NCBI RefSeq assembly: GCF_000003815.2
Contig: NC_049992.1
Location: forward strand, 6,423,081 to 6,487,080
Source of the DNA: Branchiostoma floridae
Taxonomy: Eukaryota > Chordata > Leptocardii > Amphioxiformes > Branchiostomatidae
Direction: 5' to 3'
DNA length: 64,000 bases
The notes under the pieces are model-generated. The model saw only the letters and a list, made by a program, of their open reading frames with translations. It did no database searches and was not told the origin of the DNA. Each line of letters starts with the position of its first letter. The stretch's first letter is position 1. Below, in pieces: positions 19,601 to 31,110 of the stretch. The translations under genes were made by a program, and so were the position numbers.

Positions 19601-21793
19601 ATACGAAAGGATTCCTCATGAAATAATCATGTTAACCTACACAGAAGGTTAACATTCTGCTTTTGCTCTGTTTCCTCTTCTCCAAAACATAAGGTCCACG
19701 ATCAAAGGTCCATGATCAGGGTAAACATTATAAATTTGCTTTTGAATGTCAACTTTTCAATTTAATAATGTTTTCGCAGACGTATATTTTAGAGAATGAA
19801 GAACACGACTTACAAAGCTCAGTTTTTTCTCAACTCTGATTTCTAAAAGGAAGTCGACAAAAAATGAAGACGACACTGATTTAAATTTTGGTTCATTTTG
19901 ACAAAACGCTGTATTCTTTATTTGTGCCCCACAGTTTTAGTATTTCTAGGAGAGACCAGAACGTATATGGGCCACCCGTTGAAAGTGGTTCAAATCTACA
20001 TGTAATGATTCATACCTAGAACTAGACCAGTCCTGTTCCGCAACTAGACCTCTCTTGTATATCAATTCACAGCTAGGACACTGACACTGGTTGTCTGAAA
20101 AGTCTGACCGTTTCCAAAATCATATCCAGTTGCTTGAGTAACCGAAGCAGTGATGAAAAATTGCACTTGTAAAAATAAACTAATCAATAGCGATTGTCTA
20201 GACCCATTAAAAGTACGTATATGGACATTTCCAAGTCGTTAAAACTTTATGTTAGACTGAGTTTATAATCTAATATCAAATAAATCGCTGAGATGGATAG
20301 CCGCTTGCATGAAATCACCAGACATTCAAATTCTGAATGGCTGTAGTTTGTGAAACGAGTCCCTTCGGACATTACCGCATGTTCTGTCTTGCTTATAATG
20401 CACTTCATTATAACTTTTGGGTAGCAACCTATCGCTCCAAACCCTCATTACGGTTTGCAGAAATGCATTAAGTATATGCTGTTGACCACTGGGGCATATG
20501 TCTATGAGGGATTCAAAATGTCACAAGATCTGCATAGTTAGTGGTACCTATAGGCCTATTTTGTACAAGATGCGTAAAACGGCTGACTTCTTGTTCTTGT
20601 TCTTGTTCTGATACTGGGCAACACCCCTAGTTTGTTGGGGCAAACCACCCAGGGCGTAGTTATCTAGACAATACTTTCCGTTATCGATTGCAAGTAATAA
20701 AGTTGAGATGCCAGTCCCACTTACTTAGCAAAAGGAAGAAACTGATCGATGAATAGCTTGATTCGTCGTATTGGTCGTAGTTATGCAACAATGTATTTAT
20801 GTCAGCAATCTTGTTTCATAACTTGAAAGTTCATCTGTGTATGGAAATGACACCACGGATGAAAACTAAACGAAGTTATAAGTTTGGTGTCTTCATTCGG
20901 AAAGCTTGCTTAAAGTTCAATTATCTACCTTCAATTCTCTACCTTATCATAAGTACGAACTATATAGTTACGTCGATGAAGGTTAGTGATATATTCTACG
21001 AAATCAATCAACTAGATAAGGTCTTTATCGGGTATTAAATGGAGTCAAAACATTCGCCATTCGTTCCTCTAGAGTTCAATCATCATCGAAGCTAACAAGA
21101 CTCTAATAAAAGATCTGGCACAAATTTGTTTTTCCTTTGCCTATAGCTAAAGTGCTGAATTGGATAACCTGTTTTGACGATTTAAGGTCATATGTTACAC
21201 AAGCAAACTTCCCCAAAGGTCCTTTTGGCAAATCAACACTCAATCAATTAATAACCGTTGATGAAGAGGGCTTCAAGCTTTGCCGATATTGATGATTTAG
21301 TTGACACATCAGACAGATACACCGCCCTTGCTGGCGAATGTTCTGGCCTTTCTTGTTAAAACTGCTTTCTGTTTCAATATATAGCTTCCCACAAGTGCAG
21401 TACAGAGTCACGTTTGATAATCGAATCTGCACAGCGCAGCAGAAGAACAAAGCGTCGCCATGAATTCTCCATGAAACACCCCCGTACTAACCAGAAGCAA
21501 TCAATCAGAGCCCACACGAGGGGGTCCTGAACAGGGTACGTTCTACGGAACGTCTTATTACCAGGTAAACTTTGTTCGACCTTTTAGCTAAATGTCTCGG
21601 CAATACTTTAGGGCCTCGTATACTTTACCACTTTATTCTTCTTAATCGACCCGATGTTTCTAATATAGCGGTTACAAGTACGATAAGACTGTGATGTAAA
21701 GGTCATATAGCGAACTATCAGTCTACTCGTTATATTTCTTGCCTTGTATCATAGACGTCTCCCTTTTAATTGTAGGCATTGATTAACGGCTGG
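16661..21793. other. Gene-poor region
   Basis: No coding region is supported. All ATG frames are below 110 codons without family signatures or convincing splice context. Visible items are a family D fragment (about 18330-18410), a lone mariner-like terminus at 19521 and (TTCTTG)n near 20590. Exons shorter than about 100 bp could be missed. Confidence 0.5.
19521..19552 (+). mobile_element. Solo mariner-type terminal repeat
   Basis: TACGAGGGATGATCAGAAAG followed by TTTAAGGCCCC resembles the TACGAGGGnnGATCAAAAAGT terminus of mariner transposons. I found no partner inverted terminus nearby, so it is a relic. Confidence 0.4.
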
Positions 21794-22002
21794 TAACCCT
21801 AGTTCACCTTTATCCGTGGGGTAGCCTATATCCGTTGTATAAAAATCGTATATTTAGGGATGTTAAGTCGACGGGCGGTGGCTTCAAAAACCTTTAAAAT
21901 ATTGCAATTTGAAACCAACGACCGTAGAATTGTAAGCCCTAAATACCCATTCTAATAACAACGTATATAGGTTATCCCACGGATAAAGGTGAACTAGCGT
22001 TA
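21794..22002. mobile_element. MITE family B copy 2
   Basis: The ends TAACCCTAGTTCACCTTTAT and GGATAAAGGTGAACTAGCGTTA are inverted copies, each followed inward by GGTAGCCTATAT / ATATAGGTTATCC. The length is about 209 bp. It matches copies at 12828 and 50599. Confidence 0.8.
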
Positions 22003-23387
22003 CAGGGTCCCGAAAGCCATATCCTACTCCCCATGCCAAGAAAAACGTTAACACAAAAATCATATAGTCAAAATGGTAGATGTGTCAATGCTAAAGACTA
22101 TGAAGACTATAAGATTGTTTCTTTTTCATCACCGGAAACTTTATGGATCTCAGAGATAGTGAACGACAGATGTTCTGTAGTGATTATAGTACGTATGTGT
22201 CAACCACTCCAAATCTGTTCGACGATTATTATGTCTTCAATGAACTGTAGGCTTGTACTGCCTGCACGGGTGAAGATAGAATTGATTTCTGAGAATGCTG
22301 CTGACTAAGATAGCATTCTAATCGTTGACTACTGATATCAATATGAGGTATGAAATCAATATGAAGTATGACACTTGCATGTTAAATGTAGAACTTACTC
22401 CATACCCAAGGTTGCAATCCTACGTTTAAATGCACAGCAGTCTATGAAAAAAAAATTGGAACCCTTCACTACTACACATACAACTAACTTTCCAACTACG
22501 ACAAGCTCCACGACAGACAAAACAAAATAGAATTAACGTTCATAGTAACCTACCTGCGTCCAGTCCTGCAATGACGAGACACCATGGAAATACCTGCCGT
22601 TTTCAGACGTACGAACACAAGACCGAGTACCTGTGATACGTCAGCGGCGCTCTGCCGGTAATTTTACGCACTGGGACGGGACGGCGTAGTAAACCATACA
22701 TGTCTGTCTGTCTGCGGAAAAGACGTCGTTGTATCCACGCAGCATCTCTTTTATCCAATATGCAAGCAAGACGTACGCCCCTTATGGTCCGATACGTCCA
22801 CACTCGCGGAAAATAGAATATAAAGATAACCTCAAGAAGCTACAGCCGTAGATCTAGGAGAATATTTCAGAGACGCGAAGCTGGATGTTACGTTTTCTGC
22901 CAGAGGCGACCACATCTGTCTTCGTTATAGTAGGAGACTGCCATCCCTGGGTGGTATAACCGTACGACTCGACTGTTCAGTTATTAGCCGTAACTGCCTT
23001 GTAGCTGTTAGTCTCCGGTCAGGGGACAAATTTGTGCACGAGAATAGCCGCTACGCACGGAAGATCCATTAGCGAGAGGAGTTTGCTTGCGGGATATTGT
23101 TGTTGATGACTGCGGTAGAACAGTAAAACTTAGCTGCCAGTGTTGGAATCGTTCCAGCCACCACTAGCAGTCCCCGGGAAAAACCGTCTCGTAATGAGGG
23201 CTTTTCCAGATCAGATTGATGATGGCTGTTAAGCCGACGAGAAGCCACAGAGGAGTAGCGGTAATGGTAGAAATGTTAGATGTGATTTTTCGTCTCGCAA
23301 ATTGTGCTTGGCGGTAACAAGGAAATAAATGAGAGGAGATTAGCTGATTTGTCTCAGCATGTATGTGGAGACAAGATTGTGCAGGAG
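22003..23387. other. Intergenic region, no gene recognised
   Basis: It contains short frames only (largest 91 codons at 22033-22308, no known motif). No repeat family from elsewhere in the window was noticed here. Confidence 0.45.
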
Positions 23388-23800
23388 TTTCTCGGAATCT
23401 AAGGCGAAGTTTCTTGGAATATCATTCAAAGTTTATTGGAGTGTCACGCATAGTTTCCTGGAACCTCAAACAAAGTTTCCTGCATGTAATTTGATGCAAA
23501 GTTTCACGGAATTTGATGAAAAGTTTTCTGTAATAGGATTCAATACAGAAAATTTGGAAATGTCATGCAAAGTTTTTAAATCTCATGCAAATTTGTCTGG
23601 AATCTCAAGCGAAGTATCCCGAAATTTCTTGCCACGTTTCCTCAAATCCTGAGAGGTTTCCTAAAAAGTTAACTAAAATCTCAAAGTCATGAACAGGTTT
23701 TTGGAACCTCACAAAAGTTTTCCGAAATTTCCTGCAAGTATTTTCTGGAATCCCATGCCAAATTTTCTGACAACACCTCAGCTTGGTATCTGCTAAATTT
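23388..23800 (+). repeat. Degenerate 22-bp tandem repeat
   Basis: The unit is close to AGTTTCCTGGAATCTCATGC followed by AA. The first four units, from about 23389, are each exactly 22 bp; later ones vary in length and sequence, but GTTT...GGAATnTCA...GCAA recurs to about 23770. The 97-codon frame at 23359-23652 follows the repeat (FLGIS, FLEPQTK) and is not regarded as a gene. Confidence 0.7.
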
Positions 23801-26116
23801 TGAAATTCATTCCACCTTTTCATCAACAAGAGTTTATGAGTATGATTCATCGAGAATTATAACCATGATAATAGCTAATTGTGGCCGATACCGACTTCCA
23901 AGCACCTTTGACCCCTTGCTGACACTTCGTGCCTGGATGTGTGACATAGGCTTTGGGTCATTTCAACTTGATAAGAATCAGAGGACCGATCGAAAGCTTG
24001 TTGGTAAGCGCTTTATCTTGTGTATGGATATAAAGTTTGAAATTGCAACGTTAACATGATGATATTTAAGTACTTATTAAAAGATCTATAGAAAATTACC
24101 ACGCGATATGAAATTAATTATTCTATCATATAGCTGGTCTCCTGACATCGCCATGTAGTCTCGTTTTATTAGAGCAAACAGTCTGATCAATGGTTCCAGT
24201 CTACTGCGCATTACGGTTAATTGATAAAGGTCACGGCTATCGTCAGGGCGATCTTCAAACACATAGATTTCTACTGCATTTCAATTAAGCACGACGGATG
24301 CACCATAGAAAAGTGATGTGTCTACTGGCGAGGGGAACTATCGGTGGAGTCCTTACACATCCAGATAACGTTATCTCGATGGGTGAGAGCACTTAACCGT
24401 CAGGTTTATATATAGCTGTTGCAGCCGGACTGTTTCAGCCATTAGTGATCGTGAGTCTGTTCAATGTATTTTCTGGTTCGTCTGACGATCAAACAAGGCT
24501 GTCCAAATTGCAACTTGCCACAGGCTATGTTTAAGGATAGCCTTAACCCTATTCAGACCGGGGTGGGGGGCTTTTGAGACCAGCCAATATAATCAAATTC
24601 ATGACGTCATAATTACGTCATATTACGTTCATTTCCCGGGGAATAAATGTATTAAAACACTACCTGATGTAGTGAATATGAGATAAAAGAACAATAACAA
24701 CAACGTAAATTTTAGATGTATCATAATACTGAATATTAATTGAATATCATTCACTGCCGTGCATTTATCTAGTGGCCTCTTCTGTCATTTCAAAACACAT
24801 GGCAACATAATTACACCCTTTGTCCATTACATCTGTGCACGACATCAAGCATTTAAACGTATCCTGTTTTAATATTGTCTTACATGTACATGTAAATCTC
24901 AGGTCAACCTGAATTGGTTTGAACAGAGATTTACGCTCGTTTTTATACAACACACAGTCTCGTAAAGTCGAAGTCTCGTAAGAAATGCATTTCATCTTCA
25001 GTACATAAGTAACTTTATCAAAATTTACATAGTCTATCATGTAGATAGGTACAGCCAAAGAGTCATACAATATGGGATACGCCACGATATGAGACAGCTA
25101 CATGTATACGAAGGATGTTGCATGTGTTGTCACTGAGTGATCTACAAACCAATTAGCTTCTGTGTATATTTATGTACATGTTATGTTCTGCTGTTCGGGG
25201 CAACATTTCCCCACCATTATCAATTATAACAACTGCTAAATTCAATTGGCTGCCGCCTGATCTACCAACTCTCACTTGCGTGCTAACTTTCGCCTGTCAT
25301 AGATAAGACTTCTTGCCGTAGGATATCATGTCATTATCGTCCTACAGGGATTCCTCAACGCCACGGGCTACCTCTTAAAACGTCTTAATCAGCTTTAGCT
25401 GAGTGCGATAAAAGCCATTGTTCCTTCCCAGTGGGATTACCTGTGGGATTTTACGACAGCTATTTTACGATAGGCATACTTTGATTCTTATCGGCGCATG
25501 GCCACGGGGTGTTTTTTCCGGCCTGAGCTGACGCAGGTTTACCGCGTTTGTTTTACCACCGTCTGACAACGGTTGATGGAGTGTTGTCGTTATGGGTACA
25601 AATTTTTTTTTTTCTTGTTCAACCTATCCGAAAACACTATGGAGAATTTATGCCCGAAAAATTGAAATTGTTTACAATACAAAAAAAACTTTATAATGTC
25701 TTAGTATCTCTCCATGAATATCGGCAGACAACGTTACAGGGTTGGTTGAACTTACTACGTAAAAGTCAGTAGGAAAATCTACTTATATATTGTTCAAATC
25801 CCCCATAGAGCACCTTTAATTTTAAGAGACTCGATGCTACAGACATATTTGTATATATCTTTAGATGCCACAACTCCCATAATGCAAAGATAGGCAAATA
25901 TGTCAAAGACTGCTTTGCTATTAGAAAGAATAATGAAACTCATGATTAGCCCAACTCGATTGTAACACTATATCAAAGACTTGTGTTAACCCTTTCTTAT
26001 TATGTTGATTAGGATGTTAAGTCTTAGTCTATACACCTATTTTGTACTTTGTGTAATAGTTGTTGCCATACATTGTACCATGTACAAATGTCGTGCAATA
26101 AACCAGAAGATCCACC
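23801..26116. other. Intergenic region, no gene recognised
   Basis: A 106-codon minus-strand frame (24765-25085) has ten cysteines but no family signature. CRE-like sites cluster at 24602-24630 (TGACGTCAT, TTACGTCAT, TTACGTTC). A dispersed repeat piece lies at 26036-26103. Confidence 0.45.
26036..26103 (+). repeat. Dispersed repeat, probable LINE 3'UTR end
   Basis: TATTTTGTACTTTGTGTAAT then 'TTGCCATACATTGTACCATG' and 'TCGTGCAATAAA' recur with few changes at 49585-49652. Weaker versions are near 32575-32625 and 17790-17810. The AATAAA-like end suggests the 3' end of a retroelement. Confidence 0.5.
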
Positions 26117-26435
26117 CTCAGCCATTTCACAATTGTCTCTGTCAGAACTGACGCTGTCCCTGCGATACATCAGTCAGAACTAACACCGACCTAGAGTACA
26201 TCACCACTATGTCTTGTTCTTTGATATGTTTACCAATAAAAAAAACTAACACCGACGCGAAGATACGTAAATATCGCCTCATCAGGGGACCATCATTCTT
26301 AATGAAGGGTGACTCTCAGCCATTTCACAATTGTCTCTGTCAGACCTGACGCTGTCCCTGCGATACGTCAGCCAGAACTACGATACGTAAATAGCGCCTC
26401 ATCAGGGAACCATCATTCTTCATGATGGGTGACGG
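26117..26435. repeat. Interleaved local duplication
   Basis: 'CTCAGCCATTTCACAATTGT' with the following CTCTGTCAGA-CTGACGCTGTCC occurs at about 26116 and 26313. 'GATACGTAAATA-CGCCTCAT' with CAGGG-ACCATCATTCTT occurs at about 26262 and 26381. Together they indicate a roughly 195-bp duplication with an internal deletion in the second copy. Confidence 0.75.
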
Positions 26436-26569
26436 GACCACCAGACAGCCTGACGGGCAAATTATCTGCTCATTGCTCTTCCTTTCAGGCGACTGGATCA
26501 TCGTGGTTTCATTTCTATTTCCAGCGCGCGCCCTACACAACGTGGTGGTCCGAAACTCGAAGTGAGATC

Positions 26570-26935
26570 GCGTTCCGTAACTGTATCTATATCTATATAC
26601 CAGATAGCCGGTATAACCGCCCTTCGGCGTAACACACCAGCTTCGCAGGCACGCGGCACGGCAGCAGCTGGTTATATTACTGAACGACCTGTCACACCTG
26701 ACTTTCGAAACTCTATTTGCAAGTGTTCTTGCCCCTTCTGTGCTTGCTGATAATAAATTCCACTCTACAATTATAGTTCTGGGAAAATTGTTCTTTTTAG
26801 AGCTGGACGTATATATAATAAAATACTTATCAGTCGGTACGTTCAGTAGTTTATTGGTCATTTTGTCCATCATGCAAAGTCGGGACATTTTCCTTCTGTC
26901 TTGAAGTGGCATCCACTGCAGTTCTGCTTTCATCT
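26570..26935 (-). mobile_element. 5'-truncated LINE 3' end with RT C-terminal remnant
   Basis: On the minus strand, LQWMPLQDRRKMSRLCMMDK, then PRTIIVEWNLLSASTEGA and LANRVSKV, match the C-terminus of CR1/Jockey-type reverse-transcriptase proteins, which end in a WNxLP-type motif. The 3' end contains GCCGGTATAACCGCCCTTCG (plus-strand reading), followed by a (TATATC)n tail at about 26575-26600. A second copy of the 3' end lies at 29045-29290. Confidence 0.7.
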
Positions 26936-27365
26936 TGGTAACACTAGCATCTCTGCTGTAGTAGTTCTCTCCGATAGCACGTTAATGGAGGTCGCGTGTT
27001 TGGAAGAGCCACACCTCACACGCGTTAAAGAAACCACAACACATTTCTAAAAAGGCGAACAATTTCCGCCTCGCATGAGCCATACGGTGATTTGTACCCG
27101 GACTCAATGTGTATCTGTTACTATGTTCAGGATGAGGACGTTCTAGTTTTTGAAAGAAAAAAGTCTACATTTCTCGATTTCTACTACACACTCCGGACAA
27201 TGTTGAAGTTGCCATTACTTCATTTCTGCAGCTGTAGCAAAATTAAGAATTTCATGTAATTCTTCTTTCTAGCTACCACGGGGTTACAACATAGTTAAAA
27301 GGCAAACGTCAAACCTTGATGCTTAAACGCGGCGTCAGTACGTATCGATATGGCTCATCATTAAA

Positions 27366-27800
27366 AAAAATTATAATAATAATAGCCTTTATTGCACATT
27401 CATGCCCTATCGGGCTAAGTACAGGCATATAGATACAAAGGGTAGTAATGCAGTAAACATGGTTTCTAAGATTAATCTAAAACATAAATTCTAAAACTAT
27501 TCTAATACATTTGTTCGGCTTCTTCTCGTTTCTTAGTTATGTTAAATATGTATATTGAGATGTGTTTGTATAATGTCGTTTGATCAAAGCTCATAAGAAA
27601 AATGAATTTTTCAACACTAGACATATATTCAAAGCGAGGGAACTTTCCTATGATATAGCTAAAAAGAATACTTCTATCATTACTATATAAACTACAATCT
27701 AATAGAAAGTGAGATTCATCTTCGACCTTGTTCAGGTTACAGAACTGACAGACTCTTTGCTCCAGAGGTGTGCGACTATTTTACGTACTGTTTTGCATTC
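27366..27800 (-). mobile_element. LINE 3' end with C-terminal zinc-finger-like motif
   Basis: The minus strand encodes RVCQFCNLNKVEDESHFLLD and then C, followed by YSNDRSILF. This CxxC...H...C pattern is characteristic of the C-terminus of several non-LTR retrotransposon proteins. The element ends in GCAATAAAGGC and an (ATT)n tail (plus strand 27366-27385). The 5' part is missing. The same terminal segment recurs at 48722 and 59882. Confidence 0.7.
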
Positions 27801-29044
27801 TATACGCGTGCTATGCCACAGGTAATTCAATCATTTCACACATTCTCATGAAATTTTAATGGAAAGACACAAGACTATTTGTTTTCTGTACTCAGCTGAT
27901 TCCTTGGAAGGTTGCCAGTCAGGTACGATCATAAAGCTATATATCTTTACTTTGCCCTAGAAAACTATCTTTTATCAATTCAAAACAGATCATTCACTAA
28001 TAGCACAACAAACCTAAGGATTGGAAAACATTGATTAGAAATTGAAAAGGGTCGTCAAAAAAAGGTACCAGCTGAAAAGAGAATGTGTTCCATATGCAAA
28101 GACTGTAACTGTTACAATCGTTGCGCAATAAACTTGACTTGACTTTCTACGGGTTGTCAGAATGTAGAAGTTATGATCTCTTTCTCTCTGGGGTATTAAC
28201 AATTAGATTTATGTATTTACATGTATGTTCATATTTATTTAATTATGTACTTATGATATTCCTTCAATGTTTGTATACGTGGCGGCGCTAAAATACGTTG
28301 ACTACAATTAACTTGAGTCCGCGGTCACTTTGTCTTCTTACCATTATTTGTATTATTCTGTGTATTTTCGATAAAAACAGCGCGCTGATACTATGGCAGA
28401 TTGGGAGACATTCCGACATTCCCTAGTTATTATTGTAATGATACGTTCTCGTTGCTTGGATGGAGTGAGATATAAGTAAGATTTAGGGAAGATGTCAGTG
28501 TTCTGAACCTTAGGTGTGCTGATTAAAAGTTTCTGTGGTCTACCTTTTAATTAATTGAGAGGAATCAAAACTTAGAACACGTCAATTTCTTTATACTGTT
28601 AATAACGGTTCCTTTCCTTTAGGTAACGGTAGTAGTGTACAAACTGCAAAAACATAAACCACATATCTGGCTATGTATCCAACTGGCTCTATATCACAAC
28701 TACATCCTAGCAGCTGTAAATAAGGAACTATTCGAAGGTCATAAAGATTGGCATGTAACCTATAAAGAAATTTGTTATTAAACATGTGTAATTTCAACTT
28801 CCTACTGACAGTGATTTTAAGTGGGTTAGATCTAGAAGAACTGATCCTCTACCAAAACTCAAAGGGTATGATCATATTGAAATAAACTAGGTAACAACGA
28901 TGAACAGCAAATTTAGAGACAGAGATGCGAACCTATACACAATAGCATTCATTAGACTTTGTACTTGCATGTAGTAATATAACACGTTCTTACTTCACTA
29001 CTACTTGTACTTGTACTCAGATTATTCAGAGCGACTTCTGTATC

Positions 29045-29290
29045 TGCATCTATACAGCCGGTATAACCGCCCTTCGGCGTAACACACCAGCTTCGCAGGC
29101 ACGCGGCGCGGCAGCAGCTGGTTATATTACACTGAACGACCCGTCACACCTGACTTTTGCACATGTATCTGCAAGTGTTCTTTAAAACTATCCAGAGAAG
29201 ATGCCCCTACGTATACTGTACTTGGTGATAACAAATTCCACTCTACGATAGTTCTGGGAAAATACAAACACGTCGATCCTAGGTTGGTAA
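29045..29290 (-). mobile_element. LINE 3' end, second copy of the 26570 family
   Basis: The segment from AGCCGGTATAACCGCCCTTC through GCAGCAGCTGGTTATATTAC to CTACGATAGTTCTGGGAAAA matches 26600-26780 with small indels. The coding part is short and interrupted. Confidence 0.7.
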
Positions 29291-30969
29291 CTCTGCTGCT
29301 TTATCATCCTGACCTGTCCTAAGCTTGTACTTGTGAGAGCAGAAAAGTACAACATAGGTCTTCACTGAAGTAATGAATCATAATCGGCACGTTACAATGT
29401 GACATCTTCGTAAGTCAAATGCATGATATATAGAATGACTAATCCTGTCTGACGGCACCACGGAGCTGGATTAGCTCTAATTTCCCCCGCACTGTCACAT
29501 CGCTATTATCGGCTCATCACATAATGGGGTTGTCTGACCCTGGTTTCTCTCACTCGGAGGAACAACGAATTTATGGCAGCGATGTAAAGTCTCTATAATC
29601 TTCTCATTTTTCGTATGGCATATCCAGAAGGTACATGTATTCAGGCGTGTTTCTGTGTCATTGGCAGGTCGAGTGGTTTCAGGCCTACGAGACATTTCCA
29701 ATCCGAGGCCCGACCGGGCAGTTTGCGGAAACGAAAAGTGATATAAAAGACACCAAACTACACAAGACATTTTTTTTACTTAATGGTCACCACGTAACAA
29801 GACCTGAAGGCCACTCAAGGTTACGGGTTACACGATCTATTCGCCCCAGGTCAGAAACATCATGATTGAGACCAGCCCAATTGCTCACTATGAGTGAGGA
29901 CTAACTGACCCAATAGGCGAAGCAGGGGTTTCGAGGGCTGCTCGGGAGATTCCCTACCCCATTACTTTTTGTATATTTTTACATAATACACATCTCTATG
30001 TTTTTGTTTCACGGACAGCCCGGCCGGGCCCCGGTTTGGAAATATGACGTTAGCTTTACTGGTGGTCGCAATTGGATTATTTTCATATTATGTCCGACCA
30101 GGCAAGTAATTGTGACAAAAAAGTTTTTCCTCACATTTGTAGGATTGAATTTTCCAACAGAAGTTTCCCGCTTTTTTATTAAAAAAACGAGAGAGAGACA
30201 GGGTGATCGCATCTCACCCCACGGGGAATGAAATCGTTATTTAATAACCAACGTGTCGCGAGTTTTTATTGACTGTTCTTCTCCTTTCCTTTCATCCATT
30301 GCCGAAGCCCGTTGGTCACGGGTCCTCTGGGATATCACTCCATCATAGAACCACCCTTCCACCATCTTCCAACGCTGTCACTCATCATACCTCTAAGACA
30401 AAGTCCATTAGACAGATGTCATAGAATACGTCTTGAAAGGTTACTGCGTCCCGGGCGGTTTCGGTAAAGTAGACAGGTGATATTTCAAACATCAAACACC
30501 TGGGTCCACTTCAAAGTGGAAGAACTTGGATTTTTTTTTGGTATACTATATGGTTGAAGATGTAAGTTTTATATGACAGAGTTTCACGAGAAATTCTATC
30601 TGGGGATTTATAAATACTAGGACGGCGCTCTCGTCACGCTCAATTTGACGTATTGATAACGTTATACCCAGTGTGAAATCAAAGGTTACACATATCCTAT
30701 TTAGGTTGCAGTGAGAGCGCAGCACGATCGCTGTCTAGTGGAAAGGGGGCCTAAGAATTTGATAAGCTAAATGTTCCCGGCACGGTGAATGTTTTTTTGA
30801 CATTCAAATCCATCAAGGTCATATAAGATACCAATGATGCGTCTTGCACGATTTCTACCAAGACAGTGAGAGGATAAAAATCTCATAAGGCCATAATGTT
30901 AATTTTATAGATGTCATCCACGCCAACATTATTTTTCACCTGTTCTGTAAAAAAAAAACACCTCCTCTG
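29291..30969. other. Intergenic region, no gene recognised
   Basis: Short frames only. A fragment at about 30615-30755 (CTAGGACGGCGCTCTCGTCA and TCTAGTGGAAAGGGGG) is related, in inverse orientation, to 40812-40850 and is probably a decayed MITE. Confidence 0.45.
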
Positions 30970-31110
30970 AGGCTTCATTTGTTTGTTTGTTTGTTTGAAC
31001 TTTTATTTATTCATGAAAGCTCAAATCGGCCTGCAGGCCGCTTTTCATTGACGTCATGAGGGAAGAGGCAAGGGTCAGACAAAGTATATAACAGAGATAC
31101 AGTTACATCG
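30970..31110 (-). mobile_element. Probable retroelement 3' end with (GTTT)n tail
   Basis: (TTTG)n at 30980-30996 is followed by AACTTTTATTTATTCATGAA and AATCGGCCTGCAGGCCGC. On the minus strand this reads as a unique 3' end, AATAAA-like signal, then a simple repeat tail. A similar (GTTT/GTCT)n start is at 61036-61082. Confidence 0.45.

Noticed and set aside
23359-23652. 97-codon frame with FLGIS-like repeats
   Set aside because: It follows a degenerate 22-bp DNA repeat. The unit is not a multiple of three, so no protein repeat is maintained.
24765-25085. 106-codon cysteine-rich minus-strand frame
   Set aside because: Ten cysteines are suggestive, but there is no signal peptide, membrane helix or splice context, and no family is recognised. 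A chance frame in AT-rich DNA cannot be excluded.
26340-26933. 197-codon minus-strand frame as a host gene
   Set aside because: Its N-terminal part is the C-terminus of a CR1/Jockey-type LINE protein and the rest is the LINE 3'UTR and flank.
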